This document shows, in pieces, positions 10,333 to 19,211 of a stretch of 64,000 bases of DNA (position 1 is the first letter of the stretch; the number at the start of each line of letters is the position of its first letter). The position numbers and the translations under genes were made by a program. The stretch lies in the NCBI GenBank assembly GCA_913060975.1, contig CAJXVC010000011.1:62001-126000 (forward strand). The letters run 5' to 3'. This stretch comes from an uncultured Gammaproteobacteria bacterium. Its GTDB lineage: Bacteria > Pseudomonadota > Gammaproteobacteria > Pseudomonadales > Pseudohongiellaceae. The notes under the pieces are model-generated. The model had not been told where the DNA came from. It ran no database searches and saw nothing but the letters and a program-made list of their open reading frames with translations.

Positions 10333-10695
10333 ATGTCATACGTCGATGGATTTGTGATTCCTGTGGCTAAAGACAAGGTCGATGAATATCAACGAATTTC
10401 AAAGATCGCCGGTGAAGTGTGGAAGGAAAATGGCGCGCTCGACTACAAAGAGTGTTTGCTTGATGAGGCCGGCTACGATGGTCTGCGTGCGTTCACTGAT
10501 GTTGCTGATGCAGGTGACGGCGAGACAGTCATCTTCGCGTTCATTGTTTACGCTAGCAAGGAAGAGCGCGATGCCATTAATGAAAAGGTAATGGCCGACC
10601 CGCGCATTGCTGGCTTTGCGCCAGAATCGATGCCATTTGACAGCAAGCGTATGGCGTTTGCGGGCTTCAAGACCATCGTGGAGTGGGATAAATAG
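10333..10695 (+). CDS. DUF1428 family protein
   Basis: MSYVDGFVIPVAKDKVDEYQRISKIAGEVWKENGALDYKECLLDE; MPFDSKRMAFAGFKTIVE. Confidence 0.88.
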   Translation: MSYVDGFVIPVAKDKVDEYQRISKIAGEVWKENGALDYKECLLDEAGYDGLRAFTDVADAGDGETVIFAFIVYASKEERDAINEKVMADPRIAGFAPESMPFDSKRMAFAGFKTIVEWDK

Positions 10696-10794
10696 CACCG
10701 CGTCGCACTTCGATGCGCTGTAAACTCAAATTATTCCGCAACTGGTAATTGCCGCGCCAGAAACTTGTGATGCCTATAACAATGGTCTCTATGG

Positions 10795-11065
10795 CTATAT
10801 TGAATTAAATAATACGCTATAAAAGGGTGAATTTGGCTGTAAGCAGAAATTGAAAAAGCACATCGCATGTTGATCAATAGCACAGTGGGATCGGGGCCAT
10901 GATTCTTGTATACACTGTGGGATGATCCCGGCTTGAGCCGTCTTATCAATAATTTACTTATCAAGCAGCAAAGTGCCTTGACGTTTTCATGTATGGGAAG
11001 GTGAGCAAGTCACCTGCATGCGATTACTTGCTATGATAAACAATGTGAATATATTTTCGTAATTG
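10795..11065 (+). pseudogene. degraded partial copy of the 1420-2325/2322-3392 gene junction
   Basis: Interrupted translation KAHRMLINSTVGSGP*FLYTLWDDPGLSRLINNLLIKQQSA matches KAYRLLINDAVESGSWFLHTRWNDPGLSCLVNNLIVEQESA; DNA similarity continues across the ATGA overlap. Confidence 0.85.
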
Positions 11066-11121
11066 TGCTCATTATTTACCCTTGGCAGCCGTGCCTTGCA
11101 CGCTGGGTATTGTAAGTGCAA

Positions 11122-12135
11122 TCAAGCTATAGCAAATGCTGCCAGCGCATGGGTAGTAATCACTTCAACGCCAACACGTTCTCCAATCCCGAAGTAGTTT
11201 TCATGACTGGTGCGAATCTGCAGTTGTGGGCCGCCATCCAACGCCACTCCGTAGAGCCAGTAGGCGCCCTCGTAGCGGGCCCAGCTTACTTTAGCATTGC
11301 CCGGGCCGACGGCGGCAGCAAGGGACAGGTCATCGGGGCGTAACAGTAAATCAACTTCTCCGGTCGCCTCGTCCACAGCCGTGGCCGGGACATCGCCGAG
11401 ACTGGTGCTGACATGATTGCCCTTGAGCTGGCCGCGGATAAAACTGGCTTCCCCGAGAAAACCCGCTACAAAGCGTGAAGCAGGTTCACAGAAACAAGCT
11501 TCTGGGCTGGCCAGTTGTTCCAGCACGCCTGCGTTGAGAACCCCCAGCCGATCGCCCACCGACAGGGCTTCTTCCTGGTCATGGGTGACCCAGATGGCCG
11601 GCACACCGGCCACCTTCAGGGCATTGCGAATTTCCCATCTGAGGCTGTCCTTCAGAGCTGCGTCCAGATTCGACAGAGGTTCATCCAGCAGTATCAGAGA
11701 AGGCTCATGTGCAAGTGTTCTCGCCAGCGCGACCCGCTGCTTCTGACCACCGGATAAGGTGCCAGGTTTCACATATCGAAAATTATCCAGTCCCAGCAGT
11801 TTGAGCCAATGATCCGCCTGGACCATGTCTGTCAGGCGAAAGGCGACATTCTGTTCAACGGTAAGATGGGGAAACAGGGCAAAGTCCTGAAAGACCATGC
11901 CAAGCTTGCGCTTTTCAGGAGCAATGGATTTGCCCGGGGTTGCTTCCCAATTGCCGAGGCTGATTCGACCTTGGGCAATTGGAATCAATCCTGCCACTGC
12001 TTGCAGGATAGTGGTCTTGCCACAAGCGGTGGGACCCACCAGCATCAGAATTTCATCCTCAGTCAGTGTCAGGTTCAGGTTCTCGACCACTCTGACTGGA
12101 CCGTAGTCCACACAGAGGTTTTCAATTTGCAACAT
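11122..12135 (-). CDS. Fe(3+)-type ABC transporter ATP-binding protein
   Basis: Walker A GPTACGKT, signature LSGGQKQRVALARTLAHEP, Walker B LILLDEPLSNLD, H-loop VTHDQEEA; ATG at 12135 overlaps permease stop. Confidence 0.92.
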   Translation of the reverse strand: MLQIENLCVDYGPVRVVENLNLTLTEDEILMLVGPTACGKTTILQAVAGLIPIAQGRISLGNWEATPGKSIAPEKRKLGMVFQDFALFPHLTVEQNVAFRLTDMVQADHWLKLLGLDNFRYVKPGTLSGGQKQRVALARTLAHEPSLILLDEPLSNLDAALKDSLRWEIRNALKVAGVPAIWVTHDQEEALSVGDRLGVLNAGVLEQLASPEACFCEPASRFVAGFLGEASFIRGQLKGNHVSTSLGDVPATAVDEATGEVDLLLRPDDLSLAAAVGPGNAKVSWARYEGAYWLYGVALDGGPQLQIRTSHENYFGIGERVGVEVITTHALAAFAIA

Positions 12136-13655
12136 TACGACTTCTTGTCCTCGATCATGCCGAATTCGGCGCGGCGTTCTCCAAACAGCATCAATGCCAG
12201 ACCCAGGCCGGACATCAATACCAGTAACAATCCCGGAATAGCGGCGCGGCCAAAATAGCCCGCTTCGTAGACCCGCCATAAGTAGGTGGCAAGAGTTTCA
12301 AAGCCAGTGGGCGCCAGTAGCAGCGTAGCCGGTAATTCTCGCATGACTTCCAGAAATACCAGGGCTGCCCCGGCAATCATACCTCTGAATGTGAGGGGCA
12401 CGGTGACTCGCCAGAATACTTCCGAAGGTCTGGCACCCAACACCCGGGCCGCCTTGGTAAGACTGGCATCGAGTTTTTCGGCCGTGCTGCGCACCGATCC
12501 CACGGCCAGTGACAGAAAGCGCAGCACATAGGCGATTACCAGCAGGCCCAGGGTCTGGTACATGAACGGGACCTGCAATCCTGCATACACCAGGGCCGTG
12601 CCCATGACGATGCCAGGAACGCCGAAACCGAGATAGGTAATCCGGTCCATGAGTCTGCCGAAGCGCCCGGCAATAGAAGCATAGGCGACTGGCAAAGCCA
12701 AGACCACCGCCACGGCGGCTGCCAGCAACGAGACGTAGGTGGAGTTCCAGGCGTATTCAAGTTCAAAACCGGCATTGCCTTCGCGGAACAGCCAGAGAGT
12801 GAAAATGCCGAGAGGTAACACGATGGACAGCATCACTATGGGCGCCACGGCGGCCAGCAATGCGGGCACCTGCCATCGCCCAGGCCAGATGGTGAGACTG
12901 CGGCCGGGTCGCTCCAGGGTCACGCCGATAGTGGATTCCAGAAACAGTATCAGGCCCACAATCACTAACAACTGCAATGACAGCATGGCGGCCTGATCCA
13001 GGCCGAAGGCGTTGTATTCCACATAGATTACTCGGGTGAAGGTATCCAGACCCATAAAGGCTGGTGTGCCGAAATCCGACAGGGTGTACAGGGCTGACAG
13101 CAGCGCACCGGCGGTTATGCCTCGCAGTGCTCTTGGCAGGGCAATCTTCCACAGACTCATGGGCAGCGACAGACCCAGGGTACGACTGGCATTGATCAAG
13201 CTGGCATCCTGGCTCAGAAGTGAAGCCCGGGTAGTTAGTAACACAAATGGATAGGTATAGAGAATCATCACCAGGGTGGCGCCGGTCAGGCCGGAGGCCG
13301 ACGGGGTACTGATGCCCAGCAGATTGTCGATTTCACCGCCGGGGCCGAAAGCGGCATAAAAGGTGAAGGCACCAATATAGCTGGGCATGGCGAGGGGTGC
13401 TGCCAGCAGTATCAACCAGAGTTTGCCGAGGGGCAGTCTGACGTAGGCCGTCAGTACGGCCAGAGGCACACCAATGATAACGGCACCGGTGACGGTAAAC
13501 AGCATCAACAGCAGCGTGTTGACCAGAAGATCGAGATTGCGGGTATCGAGAAAATCAGCCGGATTTTCCACCAGGCCGATGAGCACGACGATAGGTGCTG
13601 CCGTAATCAGCGCGATCAGCAGCGCAAGGGGATAAGAAACTGGCCAGCGCGTCAT
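12135..13655 (-). CDS. Fe(3+)-type ABC transporter permease (FbpB-like)
   Basis: 506 aa, many TM segments, two EAA-like loops (ASRTLGLSLPMSLWKIALPRALRG, AARVLGARPSEVFWRVTVPLTFRG). Confidence 0.9.
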   Translation of the reverse strand: MTRWPVSYPLALLIALITAAPIVVLIGLVENPADFLDTRNLDLLVNTLLLMLFTVTGAVIIGVPLAVLTAYVRLPLGKLWLILLAAPLAMPSYIGAFTFYAAFGPGGEIDNLLGISTPSASGLTGATLVMILYTYPFVLLTTRASLLSQDASLINASRTLGLSLPMSLWKIALPRALRGITAGALLSALYTLSDFGTPAFMGLDTFTRVIYVEYNAFGLDQAAMLSLQLLVIVGLILFLESTIGVTLERPGRSLTIWPGRWQVPALLAAVAPIVMLSIVLPLGIFTLWLFREGNAGFELEYAWNSTYVSLLAAAVAVVLALPVAYASIAGRFGRLMDRITYLGFGVPGIVMGTALVYAGLQVPFMYQTLGLLVIAYVLRFLSLAVGSVRSTAEKLDASLTKAARVLGARPSEVFWRVTVPLTFRGMIAGAALVFLEVMRELPATLLLAPTGFETLATYLWRVYEAGYFGRAAIPGLLLVLMSGLGLALMLFGERRAEFGMIEDKKS

Positions 13656-14695
13656 AACACGCCGACATCTCGCATCAGGTCCAAAGTGGGACGCAGATCA
13701 GCCAGCCGGGTCAGGTTGATATCCGGCGGCTGGATAGTGGCCAGGTCCGGCAGTCCCTGAGGCGGCGCAACACCGTCAACCAGAGGGATTTCGAAAGCCT
13801 CGCTGGACAGGAACGACTGCACTTCCCGGGTTAGCAGGTAACGGATGAAATTGATGGGCAGGTCGCCCTCGCTCAGGGCCACAATACCCGAGGCGTTCAC
13901 CAGGCAACCGGCATCGTTGTTGGTAAAGGCCAGGTCCACGGTCGCATCGGGCTTGCCCGCTTTCAGGCGCAAGGTGTAGTAGTGATTGGCAAAACCCATA
14001 TCCACCTCGCCGCGCTCGACTGCCATGACCACGCCCAGTTCACCGGCATAGGACCGGGCCACCTTGTCCATCTTCTGCAGCCACTCACCGGTGGCCTGTT
14101 CTCCCTCGAGTAAACGCATGGCGGTAACAAAAGATTGAAAGGATGCATAGGCCGGCGCCCAGCCGATACTCAAACCACTGTCGGGGACGGCCATGACATC
14201 ATCAGGCACGTCGGCGGCGGTGAGACGTTCAGTGTTATAAGGCAGGGTCCGGATGCGTCCGGTGATCGGGGACCATTTTTCATAACGGAAATTGGCCTGA
14301 AGCTGGTTAGTCAAATCCTGTGGCAGTTCGCGAGCCAGGCCTTCGTTGCTGATCAGGCCGATGGCACCAGTGTCTACGGCCCAGAACAAATTGGCGCGGC
14401 GTACGCCCGCGCGGGACTCGGCAACAATGGCATTGGCCAATGCAGCGGTGGGACCGCGGCGGATATTCAGTTCCAGAGCAGGGTTGCGCTGCTGGATAGC
14501 GTCCAGCACGTTTTCATACAAGCCGCCTTCGCCGCGACCCAGATATAAGGTCAGTTCACCTTCAAGTGCCGGTAATTCTTCCACCGACAAGGCAATTTTT
14601 GCCTGGGATTCCTGGGCCAACAGGCCGCCCGGCAGCATGAGGTTACCCAGCGATCCCGATACCGCCAGAGTTTGCAGAAAATGTCGTCTTTGCAC
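13652..14695 (-). CDS. Fe(3+)-type ABC transporter substrate-binding protein
   Basis: Signal MQRRHFLQTLAVSGSLGNLMLPGGLLAQ; ELTLYLGRGEGGLYENVLDAIQQRNPALELNIRRGPT; YLLTREVQSFLSSEAFEIPLV. Confidence 0.88.
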   Translation of the reverse strand: MQRRHFLQTLAVSGSLGNLMLPGGLLAQESQAKIALSVEELPALEGELTLYLGRGEGGLYENVLDAIQQRNPALELNIRRGPTAALANAIVAESRAGVRRANLFWAVDTGAIGLISNEGLARELPQDLTNQLQANFRYEKWSPITGRIRTLPYNTERLTAADVPDDVMAVPDSGLSIGWAPAYASFQSFVTAMRLLEGEQATGEWLQKMDKVARSYAGELGVVMAVERGEVDMGFANHYYTLRLKAGKPDATVDLAFTNNDAGCLVNASGIVALSEGDLPINFIRYLLTREVQSFLSSEAFEIPLVDGVAPPQGLPDLATIQPPDINLTRLADLRPTLDLMRDVGVL

Positions 14696-14697
14696 TA

Positions 14698-15504
14698 CTA
14701 GAATACGCTCGGTCGGTTGGCTTCGGCTTCTTCCAGCAGAGCGCGGGCGCGATTCAGCTTGGTCTTCATCTCATTCACAATGTCACGGACTGCATCCACG
14801 CTGGCAGCGCCTTCGATAGCCTGGGGCAGGGTGACATTGAAGTCTACTTCCAGGTCTTCCACCAAGTCGGCATCCTGCTCGATCAAATCCCCTTCCACAC
14901 CTTCAAAACGGGTCAGGTAGGTGTCAAAAACAATGCTCACTGCTTCTTCCGGCAGGCGCTCGGCATACTTGGCCACGACGCGGTCAAGCAGTTGCCCCAC
15001 CTGGGTCAGGGTTTCCACCGGCGAGGTTGCCACGGTGTTCTCGATATTGGCCACCAGACCCCGGGTCTGGAACTGGGCTGCCAGTTTTACCGCACCCAGA
15101 CCTTGCCACAGGCTTTGCTCCAGAGCGTCCTGCTGGGTACGCAATTCGGCGATGGGCTGCTGTGCTTCAATTGCCTGGCGCACGCCAAACAACCCTTGCC
15201 AGATGGAGGCATAAACCGGTACATAATTGCTTTCAATGGCGGCATGGAAGTTCACTTCTTCCCAGATTTCCACCACCTGCTCCGGATCGACATTGGTCAG
15301 ACCGCCGCGCTCGTAATTGGCGACGATTTCGTCCACCTGCTCGATCATCCAGACAACTTCCTCGGCGTATTCACCCAGGTGGGATTGGAGGTCGTTAACG
15401 TGATCGCCAATGGGGCCATTGGCGGAGGCCGCGGTCGTGAAAAATGTCGCGATCAGGCCTAAAATGACCATTATGCCGGTGTGCTGCGAAGTCTTGAATG
15501 TCAT
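14698..15504 (-). CDS. periplasmic protein of unknown function, first gene of the iron ABC operon
   Basis: 268 aa, signal peptide ending TTAASANG, helical; contiguous with the substrate-binding gene. Confidence 0.75.
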   Translation of the reverse strand: MTFKTSQHTGIMVILGLIATFFTTAASANGPIGDHVNDLQSHLGEYAEEVVWMIEQVDEIVANYERGGLTNVDPEQVVEIWEEVNFHAAIESNYVPVYASIWQGLFGVRQAIEAQQPIAELRTQQDALEQSLWQGLGAVKLAAQFQTRGLVANIENTVATSPVETLTQVGQLLDRVVAKYAERLPEEAVSIVFDTYLTRFEGVEGDLIEQDADLVEDLEVDFNVTLPQAIEGAASVDAVRDIVNEMKTKLNRARALLEEAEANRPSVF

Positions 15505-15535
15505 AGTCTGTTCTCTGCGCTGATATTTAAAGCTA

Positions 15536-15555
15536 AATGATAACCATTATCATTA
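15536..15555. promoter_or_regulatory. Fur box
   Basis: AATGATAACCATTATCATTA; core TGATAACCATTATCA is one mismatch from TGATAATnATTATCA; 32-51 nt upstream of the 15504 start. Confidence 0.88.
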
Positions 15556-16011
15556 ACGGGGACAAGTGAATCTCGATGTTTGCACAATTTTTCACAAAAA
15601 TCAGGGGGTGGGGAGGTTAAGGCATGCTTGGCAAGCGAAATAACCGACAAGACCAATCTTACCGAGCAATACCGTTGAAACAAATCCCACCTCCGAAAGA
15701 CCGGCAATGGGCACATGAATCCCGATCTGACCGGAATGGACACCAGGACAGTCTTGGCGGTCGCCTTCGGCTTCTTATTGTGAGTCGAAAATATCCTGCT
15801 TTGTTCAATTGCTCCTGGATGTCTGTTTACCGCTACAAATTTCCGAATCTTGCACCTACTCACCACAGGGGCAGAGTAGTTTGATCGAATCTATCGGGCC
15901 ATTTGCATGATTCATTGCTGCGGCAAAATGTCGCGGTTTTTATTGATTTCAAGGGTTAATTTTCAAGTACGCTGGTGTTAGCATATTGCAATTGAAACGT
16001 AGGAAAGGCTA

Positions 16012-16392
16012 ATGTTCTTCGCTGCCAAAAACCGTCTTCTCAATTGCAAAGTGACTGTTCTATTGTTGCTGACCTCATTGCTTCTGCCAATGAGCGGTGC
16101 CGCTATTCACTATTGCTTTGATGGTTTAGAGTCGCCCGTGTCGATTCATTTCGATAATTTCGCAGGCCATGAAACACATGAAGTTGGTGCGCATGTAGAC
16201 ACTGAGAAGCGAAATCTTGATGACAATATCTTGAGCAAGCTTCAAAGTCAGGACTCATTCCTGATTGCCTTTGATTCCAATTTTAAAACACTGCAGTGTG
16301 TTTCAGAAATATTGCCCCTCACATTTGATTTCAGTCCGGAATTATCCAGATACTGGGATCTAAACCCTCCCTTGCGCGCACCGCCAGCCTAG
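16012..16392 (+). CDS. small secreted protein, HYC-DG family, possibly CzcI-like
   Basis: 126 aa with signal peptide; HYCFDGLESPVSIHF, tail NPPLRAPPA; same motifs in 53946-54350. Confidence 0.7.
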   Translation: MFFAAKNRLLNCKVTVLLLLTSLLLPMSGAAIHYCFDGLESPVSIHFDNFAGHETHEVGAHVDTEKRNLDDNILSKLQSQDSFLIAFDSNFKTLQCVSEILPLTFDFSPELSRYWDLNPPLRAPPA

Positions 16393-16628
16393 TATCCATT
16401 ATTTTTAGAGAGTTCTTCGTACGCTCGTGTGCGTTGTGCTTTTCTGTGAGATAAAGCGTTTAATATACCGGGTACTCCCACCGTGATTTTAATTAGTCTT
16501 AGCGGACATTAACGCCTATACGCTTTGTTTCATAGTTTTCCTTTTTCACTTGCGAAAGCTCGAGGCTGCTCACCGCCTGAGTAATCGCATCTACAAAACA
16601 TTCTATCGATAGAATTGGAATAATCAGT

Positions 16629-17939
16629 ATGAAGCGTAAAGTGTTGACCCTCTTTTGCCTTGTGTGTTCATCAGCAATGACTTTAATGGCCGCTGAGCTT
16701 GAATCTACCCCAGTACCCAGAAGCAGCTCTGTAAACCTAGAACAACCTCTAACATTATCCGCAGCACTTCAAAGAGCGTCCAATCTTAACCCGGCGCTTC
16801 AGCAAGCAAAAATTGCTGTATCAAGTTTTGAAGGCGCTTACCGGCACGCCGATACTCCAGTACCCTCAAATCCGGTAGTGTCGCTGCAGTCATTTGACCA
16901 GGGAACAGGCTCTGGGCAAGTCAATCGCTCAATTGGAATTACGGTATCACAGGAATTGTGGATCGCCGGACAAGGCGGCTTGCGTGAGCAGGCAGCCGGA
17001 GCCCGCTTGCAGGCGGCGCGCCAACGTCTGGATTTCCTTTCTGCCACCATTGCGGCTCGAACCAGGGCAGCTTTCATGCGCGCCTTGGTCGCTCGCGAGG
17101 CAGTGGAGACTGCAGAGCAGATTGTCAATGCCAATCAGGATTTAAGTGATTTTTCCGAATTGAGGTTGGAGTCTGGCGAGGCCAATCAACTTGAGGCTAA
17201 TACAGCAAGAATTGGCCTCGGGCAGGCGCAAGCCTTGCTGGCGCAGGCGGAAAATCAGTTTGAGCAAGCAAAATATCGCCTTATAGATTTACTTTGGCTG
17301 GACCCAGCACAAGCCCTGGAGCTTAGTGGAGTAGTGTCCCCCGTCGAGTTGGAAGTTCCCGGTCAAGAAGAGTTGCTAACTCGTGCTGTACAACGTCGAA
17401 GTGATTTGGCGGCAGCTTCAGAACAAGTGATGGCTGCTCAAAATGAACTTAAACTCGCAAATAGGCAGCTCATACCCAACCTGACAGTATTTGCTGTCAA
17501 AAATTCAGATATTAATATCGATAGCAGTGTTTTGGCTGGCTTGTCTTTCGAACTACCTGTTTTGCACCGATTTGGAGGTGAACGACAGCAGGCAGCAGCT
17601 CAGTTGGATCAAGCTCTATTGGAACGGGATTCGCTAAATTTGTCTGTGCGTAGCGAAATACTTTCCGCGTTGTCAGCGTACCGGGCCGCGCGACGCAGCT
17701 TGTCGTCCATGTCAGAAGAAGTGCTGAATTCGGCAACCCAGAATTTAGAATTAACACGTATCGCATTTGAGACTGGTGAGGTTGATGCGACGGCTTTATC
17801 TATAGCCCAAAGTGTGCTGGTTAATACACGCAATGAACATCTACGTGCACTAAATGATCTGGTTGTCGCTGGTACCGAACTTGAACGTGCATCTGGCGGC
17901 ATCCTTATATTGAGTAACGTGGACAGTGCTAACAATTAA
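16629..17939 (+). CDS. czcC: outer membrane efflux protein, CzcC-like
   Basis: 436 aa; TolC-like repeats (LTLSAALQRASNLNPALQQAK; ELKLANRQLIPNLTVFAVKN) directly before czcB/czcA. Confidence 0.87.
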   Translation: MKRKVLTLFCLVCSSAMTLMAAELESTPVPRSSSVNLEQPLTLSAALQRASNLNPALQQAKIAVSSFEGAYRHADTPVPSNPVVSLQSFDQGTGSGQVNRSIGITVSQELWIAGQGGLREQAAGARLQAARQRLDFLSATIAARTRAAFMRALVAREAVETAEQIVNANQDLSDFSELRLESGEANQLEANTARIGLGQAQALLAQAENQFEQAKYRLIDLLWLDPAQALELSGVVSPVELEVPGQEELLTRAVQRRSDLAAASEQVMAAQNELKLANRQLIPNLTVFAVKNSDINIDSSVLAGLSFELPVLHRFGGERQQAAAQLDQALLERDSLNLSVRSEILSALSAYRAARRSLSSMSEEVLNSATQNLELTRIAFETGEVDATALSIAQSVLVNTRNEHLRALNDLVVAGTELERASGGILILSNVDSANN

Positions 17940-17966
17940 TTTATCTATCTATAGGAGTGACTTGTC

Positions 17967-19184
17967 ATGATCACTTGTAAATCTGAAATAATTTATAACA
18001 CTCGATGTATGTTTATTGCATCGCTGATATTGTTTTTCGGTAGTACAGCGCTCGCACAGGATCAACATCTAATTCACGAAGAGGGTGAAGAAAGAGAGCA
18101 TTCTGAAGAAAGCAATGAGATTCACTTGGGAGAACGGCAGTTGGCTTTATTGAACATTGAAACAGCTGCCGCCGAGGAAGGTTCCGCAGCAGCCTTGATT
18201 GAAGCACCTGCAACCGTACATTTCAATGCTGATCGCATAGCGCTAGTCGGCCCACTACTACATTCGCGCATACTCGAAGTTTCGCGTGACTTGGGTGATG
18301 AGGTCGAGCGCGGGGCCACCCTTGCTGTACTGGAAAGTGTTGAGCTGGGAAAAGTTAAGGCTTCATTTTTGGCCGCGCAGGCACGACTGGACTCCAGACA
18401 GGCGGAATATCAACGCGACCAGAGACTCTCACAGCAACAAGTTACGAGTGAAGCTCATCTCTTGGAGACCCGTGCCGCCTATCTCGAAGCTCAAGCAGAA
18501 CTTGATGCTCTAATAGCCGAACTTCGTCTTTATGGGTTGAGTCGCGAGGAGATATCTGCCATTTCGGCTGACTCCGAAATACCCTTGTCCCGCTATACGC
18601 TCACTGCCCCGATTAGTGGTGTAATTCAAAGCCGCGACTTGATTCCAGGGCAAAGTGTAGGTCCTGATGAAACTCCCATTCAAATTGTTAATACCAACAG
18701 CTTGTGGCTTTACATCGACGTTTTTGAGCGTCATTTGGAGGAAATGGCACCACAACAGGAAGTCATATTTTCGCTGCGTATTTCCCCCGACCGAATCTTC
18801 CGTGGGCAAACTAACTGGATATCTCGGGAATTGGACGCAACCTCTCGAACGCTTCGTGTTCGAGCAACCATAGATAATTCAGGCCAGTTCTTGCGAGCAG
18901 GAATGTTCGGCACAGCACAAATTCTGACTGAGTCAGATAAGAAGTTACCCATGATTTCCGTAAATGCAGTCCAGAACCTGCATGAAGGAGAGCAGGTTGT
19001 CTTTGTACCAGGAGATGAGCCTGGCGCTTATCTTGCGCGGCCTGTGACTAGTGGCGAGGAAGCCGGGGGAATGGTGGAAATTACGAGTGGACTGGAAGCA
19101 GGTGAGATGGTTGTTGTTAGCGGCGCCTTTGACCTCATGTCGGCTCTCACGGCTGGCGATCGTAGCGCTGAACACTCTCACTAG
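17967..19184 (+). CDS. czcB: RND periplasmic adaptor, CzcB-like
   Basis: His/Glu-rich N-terminus HLIHEEGEEREHSEESNEIHL; SRYTLTAPISGVIQSRDLIPGQSVGPDETPIQIVNTNSLWLYIDVFE. Confidence 0.88.
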   Translation: MITCKSEIIYNTRCMFIASLILFFGSTALAQDQHLIHEEGEEREHSEESNEIHLGERQLALLNIETAAAEEGSAAALIEAPATVHFNADRIALVGPLLHSRILEVSRDLGDEVERGATLAVLESVELGKVKASFLAAQARLDSRQAEYQRDQRLSQQQVTSEAHLLETRAAYLEAQAELDALIAELRLYGLSREEISAISADSEIPLSRYTLTAPISGVIQSRDLIPGQSVGPDETPIQIVNTNSLWLYIDVFERHLEEMAPQQEVIFSLRISPDRIFRGQTNWISRELDATSRTLRVRATIDNSGQFLRAGMFGTAQILTESDKKLPMISVNAVQNLHEGEQVVFVPGDEPGAYLARPVTSGEEAGGMVEITSGLEAGEMVVVSGAFDLMSALTAGDRSAEHSH

Positions 19185-19211
19185 TTTGCATTTTTGATAT
19201 TGGAGAATTGA

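Noticed and set aside
11809-12258. 149-aa plus-strand ORF
   Set aside because: Antisense to the ABC ATPase/permease genes, which have full motif support.
15501-15866. 121-aa minus-strand ORF upstream of the iron operon
   Set aside because: It covers the Fur box and operon leader; no RBS or recognisable domain.
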